From Acidobacteriota bacterium (GTDB taxonomy: Bacteria; Acidobacteriota; Terriglobia; Terriglobales; Acidobacteriaceae): a stretch of DNA of 64,000 nt. Position numbers and translations under genes: made by a program. Location: NCBI GenBank assembly GCA_021793405.1, contig JAJYSV010000001.1, forward strand, positions 1 through 64,000, in the 5' to 3' direction. Positions 60,498-64,000 of the stretch are shown here, one piece after another (the first letter of the stretch is position 1; each line of letters opens with the position of its first letter). A model generated the notes under the pieces. That model had not been told where the DNA came from and searched no databases. It saw only the letters and a program-made list of their open reading frames with translations.

Positions 60498-60624
60498 CGG
60501 GGTTCTGCTCTCTTCGTTTTTGGATTTGTACTGCCTGCTCTTTAGGATGCAGTCGCGTGCCGCTCGTTGGCAAATCGCTGAAGAGCTTTGCCGAGCCCTT
60601 TTTTACGAGAGCGCATCGAACAGC

Positions 60625-60652
60625 AAAGGCCCGTCTCGAAAGGCGGGCCTTT
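60625..60652 (-). terminator. Terminator hairpin downstream of the TonB-dependent receptor gene
   Basis: AAAGGCCCG and CGGGCCTTT form a perfect 9-bp stem with a ten-base loop, 28 bases after the receptor stop and upstream of pgi. T residues are part of the stem and there is no long T-run on the minus strand; it could work for either strand. Confidence 0.65.
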
Positions 60653-60680
60653 TGGCGTTCTGATTTTCTTCCTGGCGCAA

Positions 60681-63464
60681 TCAGAATTGATAGGTGATCG
60701 TGCCGTAGATCATACGGGGAGCACTGGGATAGGCGTTGATGTAACCCTGGGGGTAGTTCGGCGTTGGAAAAAGCGGCGAAAAATATCCACCGCTGGAGAT
60801 GTATTCGAATTCGTTGTTCTGCGTATTGCCGAGGTTCAAAATATCGAGGCGCAGGTTGAATGCCTGCTTCTTGAAAACAACGGGAGCGTTGAAAGAGAGA
60901 TTCGCCGTGGTGTACGACGGCATGGTCTGGTTGGTGGGCTGGCCGTTCGTTTGGCAAACCCCGTTCACCAAGGTCCCGCAGTTCGCCCAGAGGTGTTGCG
61001 AACCGGTTGAATCCAACCAGAAGCGCGGCTCGACGATCGTGCGGTTGTGGTGCTGGATACCGTAATAGACGCCTGCATTCAGGGTGTAATTGGGGACATA
61101 GGACACAGGGAGGCCGTTGTAAAAGGTGCAACCAGGGGCGGGATTCGCGGGCGTGCCGCAGGCAGCGAGCGGACCACCCGTGACGAAGGTTGTAAAGTTG
61201 GAAGCCTCTCCTGAGAAATTGAAGAAGAAATGGAGATTGCTGCGCGGATCGGCGTCAAAGAAGGCATCGACGCCATGGTAGGTGGAGTTGCCCCCGCTGG
61301 TTTCCTCGACGCCAAGAGCGGTTTCGACGTCGATTTCCTGGTTCGTGTAATTGTTGTTGAAGTAGCTCACCCCGGCAATGAAGTTCCTGAGCACCGGCGC
61401 GTTCGTGAAGTGAATCTTACCGCCGAACTGCCCGTAGGCGCCTTTCGCCAGTTGGTAGTAGGTCGGGTTCACAGCCTGGAACTGGCCGCCGCCGCCGCCC
61501 AGTTCGGGGGAGCGATAGATGATGTCATAGCCGCCATAGATCATGAGCCAGTCATACGGCATTACAGACGCGTCAATACCGGGCTCGACGGCCGAGCGGC
61601 TCTCATGCGCCCCGCAAAGAGAGCCCTGGTCTTTCGTAGAGCTGCCATCAGGGGCCGGCGCGGGATTTCCCCACAGGTTGTAATAGGGGTCTTCGTTCGG
61701 AGTCTGACCCTGGGGGTACAACGAGCAGTGAGTCTGATAGACAGGGTAGGGAGATGCGACGATCGGGCTAGTAGAGTTTGCCTGGGAAAAGTACGTTTGC
61801 GGAGCGAAGGTGAAATCACGCGCTGCCTGGTCGCTATAGCTGGTGGAGAAACCGTCGACGCGCACACTGGGAATGATGTGGATGCGGGCAATGGGGTGAA
61901 CATCGTCCTGGGCAAAGAAGGTTGCGTTGTCCTGCTGGAAGTATCCCGAGCGGAACTTCGATCCCACACCGACGATCTGCTGCACGCCGCTTCCTCCATC
62001 GGAGGGATTATAGAAAAGGTTGTGTGTGTTATAGACCTCGTGCATGAGGTAGCCGCCGAAGCTGACGGTGTTGTAAGGCAGAACCTGAGTGAAGCGGATC
62101 TGGTCCCCAAACATGTTGCTATGCGGGTTGTTCCACTCGTCCACCTGGGCGCCGCCGGAGAGAGCATCGTCGTTGCGCCGGTGAAAACGGCGAATGTGCG
62201 TGTACCATGCCGAATTCTCAAGAGTGGAATTCGGGCTAAGGTACATTCTCTGGCGCGCATAGGTCATAAACATCTCATTGGTGTCGTACTTGTTATAAGA
62301 GGCATACGGCAGAGCGCAATAAAATCCGCATCCTGCCTGGCTGAAGTGGATGCCGCTGGTTGGGTCCACGAGTCCGATATCCGTGTTGGGAATCACCGTG
62401 GGACGATAGCCGCCGCCTTTGGCGTACAGGACGCCGAAGGCAAAACTGCCAGCTGGAGCTGTCTTGACGGTCTTGCCGAACACCGAGCCGTTCCGAGTGT
62501 GGTTGCCGAAGCCGTCCGGAGCAACGCGGAAACTGTCGCCCCGCCCGAGCCCGCCGCCCAGCACTGTAGACCATCCCTTGAAGTGTCCGGTATTGCCAAC
62601 GAATGCAAAGTTCTGCTGACCGTCGGGACCTTGCGTGGCGGCTACGCTGAGGTGGCGTTCTTCGGTCGGCTGAACAGGCGTGAACTCCACTCGTCCGCCG
62701 ATATCGGTGTACCAGCGGCCATCCGCCGAGCCGGGTCCGTAGTTCACCTGCACATCCTGAATCACCAGATTCTGCGGCATGGTCGCCGACTGCCACAAAC
62801 CAGTGGCCGGGTCGACCACCGGAATGCCGTCATACGTAATGCCCAGCGAACCCGCCCCAATGAAGCTCGTCGCCTCGCCTGCCCAGCCCTGCTGAAGGCC
62901 ATTCAGGATGACCGTATACTTTGTTGCGCCTGTCTGGCCATAACCCATCACATTCGCGCCTGGGGTGTATTGCAGCATCTGCGCTCCGCCGGCCACCGGG
63001 CCAGCCGCGTCCAGCTGCTTGCGGTCGAGCACGCGCACCGTCTCCGGCATCAGCAAGACGTCTTCGCGGGAGGGCACGGGCGTGGCCTCGGGGTTAACGG
63101 TTCCACGAACGACCACGCTGTCGTTCAATTTTGCCACTTGCAGCGTGGCCGTGATGTTGTTCTGTGTCGCCGGCGAGAGCCGCTCGGAGTACGACTCGAA
63201 TCCCGACTTCTCGATGGAAATAATATATGGCCCGGTGGATACACCGCTGAAGTCGAAGGTGCCGTCTGACCAGGTCGTCGTGTGATTCGCTGTGTTGGTT
63301 GATAAATCGGTTAACGTAACAGCCGCAGAAGAAACTGCGGCTCCTGCGGCGTCAACTACTTTCCCTCGGACCTGTGCCGACTTACTGGGCGGTACGATTC
63401 CTCGGGCACTGGCACAGAAGAAACAGCACAGCACAATTCCACACACGACAAGTAACTTGCGCAC
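60681..63464 (-). CDS. TonB-dependent receptor with N-terminal carboxypeptidase-like domain
   Basis: A 927-residue outer-membrane receptor. GTG start at 63464 with AGGAGG upstream. Signal peptide MRKLLVVCGIVLCCFFCASA, then a carboxypeptidase-regulatory-like beta domain (about 30-112; VRGKVVDAAGAAVSSAAVTL), a TonB plug domain (about 125-260; MPETVRVLDRKQLDAAGP) and a 22-strand-type barrel to the C-terminus, ending TYQF with a terminal Phe for barrel assembly. Such Oar-like receptors are abundant in Acidobacteriota and import siderophores or carbohydrates. The TonB-family protein at 2046-3161 is a possible energiser. Substrate unknown. Confidence 0.9.
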   Translation of the reverse strand: MRKLLVVCGIVLCCFFCASARGIVPPSKSAQVRGKVVDAAGAAVSSAAVTLTDLSTNTANHTTTWSDGTFDFSGVSTGPYIISIEKSGFESYSERLSPATQNNITATLQVAKLNDSVVVRGTVNPEATPVPSREDVLLMPETVRVLDRKQLDAAGPVAGGAQMLQYTPGANVMGYGQTGATKYTVILNGLQQGWAGEATSFIGAGSLGITYDGIPVVDPATGLWQSATMPQNLVIQDVQVNYGPGSADGRWYTDIGGRVEFTPVQPTEERHLSVAATQGPDGQQNFAFVGNTGHFKGWSTVLGGGLGRGDSFRVAPDGFGNHTRNGSVFGKTVKTAPAGSFAFGVLYAKGGGYRPTVIPNTDIGLVDPTSGIHFSQAGCGFYCALPYASYNKYDTNEMFMTYARQRMYLSPNSTLENSAWYTHIRRFHRRNDDALSGGAQVDEWNNPHSNMFGDQIRFTQVLPYNTVSFGGYLMHEVYNTHNLFYNPSDGGSGVQQIVGVGSKFRSGYFQQDNATFFAQDDVHPIARIHIIPSVRVDGFSTSYSDQAARDFTFAPQTYFSQANSTSPIVASPYPVYQTHCSLYPQGQTPNEDPYYNLWGNPAPAPDGSSTKDQGSLCGAHESRSAVEPGIDASVMPYDWLMIYGGYDIIYRSPELGGGGGQFQAVNPTYYQLAKGAYGQFGGKIHFTNAPVLRNFIAGVSYFNNNYTNQEIDVETALGVEETSGGNSTYHGVDAFFDADPRSNLHFFFNFSGEASNFTTFVTGGPLAACGTPANPAPGCTFYNGLPVSYVPNYTLNAGVYYGIQHHNRTIVEPRFWLDSTGSQHLWANCGTLVNGVCQTNGQPTNQTMPSYTTANLSFNAPVVFKKQAFNLRLDILNLGNTQNNEFEYISSGGYFSPLFPTPNYPQGYINAYPSAPRMIYGTITYQF

Positions 63465-63805
63465 TCTTTAAAACCTCCTGGAAATTTTGCTGTTCGTGCG
63501 GATGGTGGCTGGGTGGGCTCTTCTTCTCCAGCCATTTGTTTCGAGAATGCAAAAGCGGCGAAAGGAAACACCCTCATCTTCGCTGCGCGAAGTTGCAGTT
63601 TGGTTACAGCGACGTCAACATTCCGTTACGGTCTGGCGCAAGTGAAGATGTCGTGCACCGATCGGGGTAGAGAACGATTTGGAATTTCGCGGTCTTACAA
63701 TGGATGAGACTGCGGCATTTATTTTTCCCGGAACGAAGCCCAGGTCCGGTGCGCATTCTCTAAAATCTGAAATCGAGAAACTTCACAAAAGGAAGGAACA
63801 GCGGA
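63465..63805. other. Divergent promoter region without a gene
   Basis: 341 bases between the TonB-dependent receptor (minus) and the partial gene at the right end (plus). Contains a small palindrome CTTCGC-TGC-GCGAAG (63578-63592) and a TACAAT sequence (63696-63701) about 105 bases before the plus-strand start, a possible -10 box without a good -35. No credible ORF. Confidence 0.4.
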
Positions 63806-64000
63806 ATGGACATCGAAACGATCGACCAGCAGTACAGCCAACTGCAGAACTCGTCGCAGCAGGTGTATCAGGAGATGAAAGATCTGGCGACGAAGCTGCA
63901 GGCTGAGTCGGGGAACGGAAATCAGCAAGCTCGCGAATGGGTTCTGGACTTGAAGGAAATCGCGCTGGCAATTCAATCGCAACAGCAGCAGACCATGAAC
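63806..64000 (+). CDS. Gln-rich small protein, partial (3' end outside window)
   Basis: The ATG at 63806 follows GGAAGG by nine bases and the frame is open to the window end, giving the first 65 residues. The sequence is very rich in Gln (DIETIDQQYSQLQNSSQQVY; ALAIQSQQQQTMN), and predicted to be helical or coiled coil without a signal peptide. Similar short Gln-rich proteins occur in acidobacteria; function unknown. The full length lies outside the window. Confidence 0.7.
   Translation, partial: MDIETIDQQYSQLQNSSQQVYQEMKDLATKLQAESGNGNQQAREWVLDLKEIALAIQSQQQQTMN

Noticed and set aside
61230-63269. 679-codon plus-strand frame opposite the TonB-dependent receptor
   Set aside because: Antisense shadow of a well-supported receptor gene.

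Overview
The window looks like chromosomal DNA of an Acidobacteriota bacterium (Terriglobia/Acidobacteriales type). This is inferred from family resemblance, not from a database search. Supporting signs: a large TonB-dependent receptor with an N-terminal carboxypeptidase-regulatory-like domain; a TonB-family protein with a PPLxLxS...IPV cytoplasmic motif; a glucose-6-phosphate isomerase that resembles the isomerase half of transaldolase/isomerase fusions; several Tat-exported metabolic enzymes; many secreted TPR proteins; frequent TTG/GTG starts; and dispersed intergenic repeats of the 'TTCTGAGCG(A/T)(A)GCGAAG' type. Most of the window is GC-rich (a sampled line in leuS is 65% GC) and densely coded. 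No rRNA, tRNA, CRISPR array, integrase or transposase was seen.

Layout. 1-3.2 kb: end of an FTR1 iron permease, a Tat-exported TIM-barrel protein and a TonB-family protein. 3.7-8.0 kb: ileS-lspA with a 4-base overlap, then an SGNH hydrolase. 8.0-9.3 kb: two hypothetical genes, one AT-richer and membrane anchored. 9.4-14.7 kb: uvrA, a TPR protein and a SprT-like metalloprotein. 14.8-17.4 kb: lgt (minus) and hpt and deoC (plus). 17.4-26.2 kb: a GAF-GAF-PP2C phosphatase, a DUF5054-like Tat protein, a TPR protein, aroA and a TolC-family protein. 26.7-32.8 kb: truA, an M20 peptidase, a DMT transporter, an HtrA-type protease and a peptidoglycan-binding protein. 32.8-36.9 kb (minus): lysA overlapped by an alpha/beta hydrolase, an MFS transporter and a PspC/zinc-ribbon protein. 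37.0-40.5 kb: secreted TPR and hypothetical proteins.

40.5-46.4 kb (minus): leuS, a membrane protein, guaA and a methyltransferase. 46.5-48.1 kb: a solitary DUF262-HNH (GmrSD-like) protein, the main accessory/defence candidate, with base composition unlike leuS and with palindromes in its upstream region. 48.2-50.2 kb: nfo and an aldo/keto reductase. 50.3-53.8 kb: the classical tig-clpP-clpX cluster, with a terminator after clpX and an unusual His/Asp-rich N-terminal extension on trigger factor. 53.8-54.9 kb: a repeat-rich patch with two small genes. 54.9-57.2 kb: a mutarotase and a family-5 uracil-DNA glycosylase, separated by a run of short perfect hairpins. 57.2-64.0 kb: an outer-membrane MetA-like protein, a small membrane protein, pgi, the TonB-dependent receptor, and the start of a Gln-rich protein that runs off the window.

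Functional themes are housekeeping translation and protein quality control (ileS, leuS, truA, tig-clpPX, lspA, lgt, htrA), DNA repair (uvrA, nfo, udgB), purine/nucleoside and amino acid metabolism (guaA, hpt, deoC, aroA, lysA), and envelope transport. The observations most worth following are the hairpin run at 56.2-56.4 kb, the His-rich trigger factor, the solitary DUF262-HNH protein, the Lys/Ala-rich insertion in UvrA, and the stand-alone Tal/Pgi-type isomerase.
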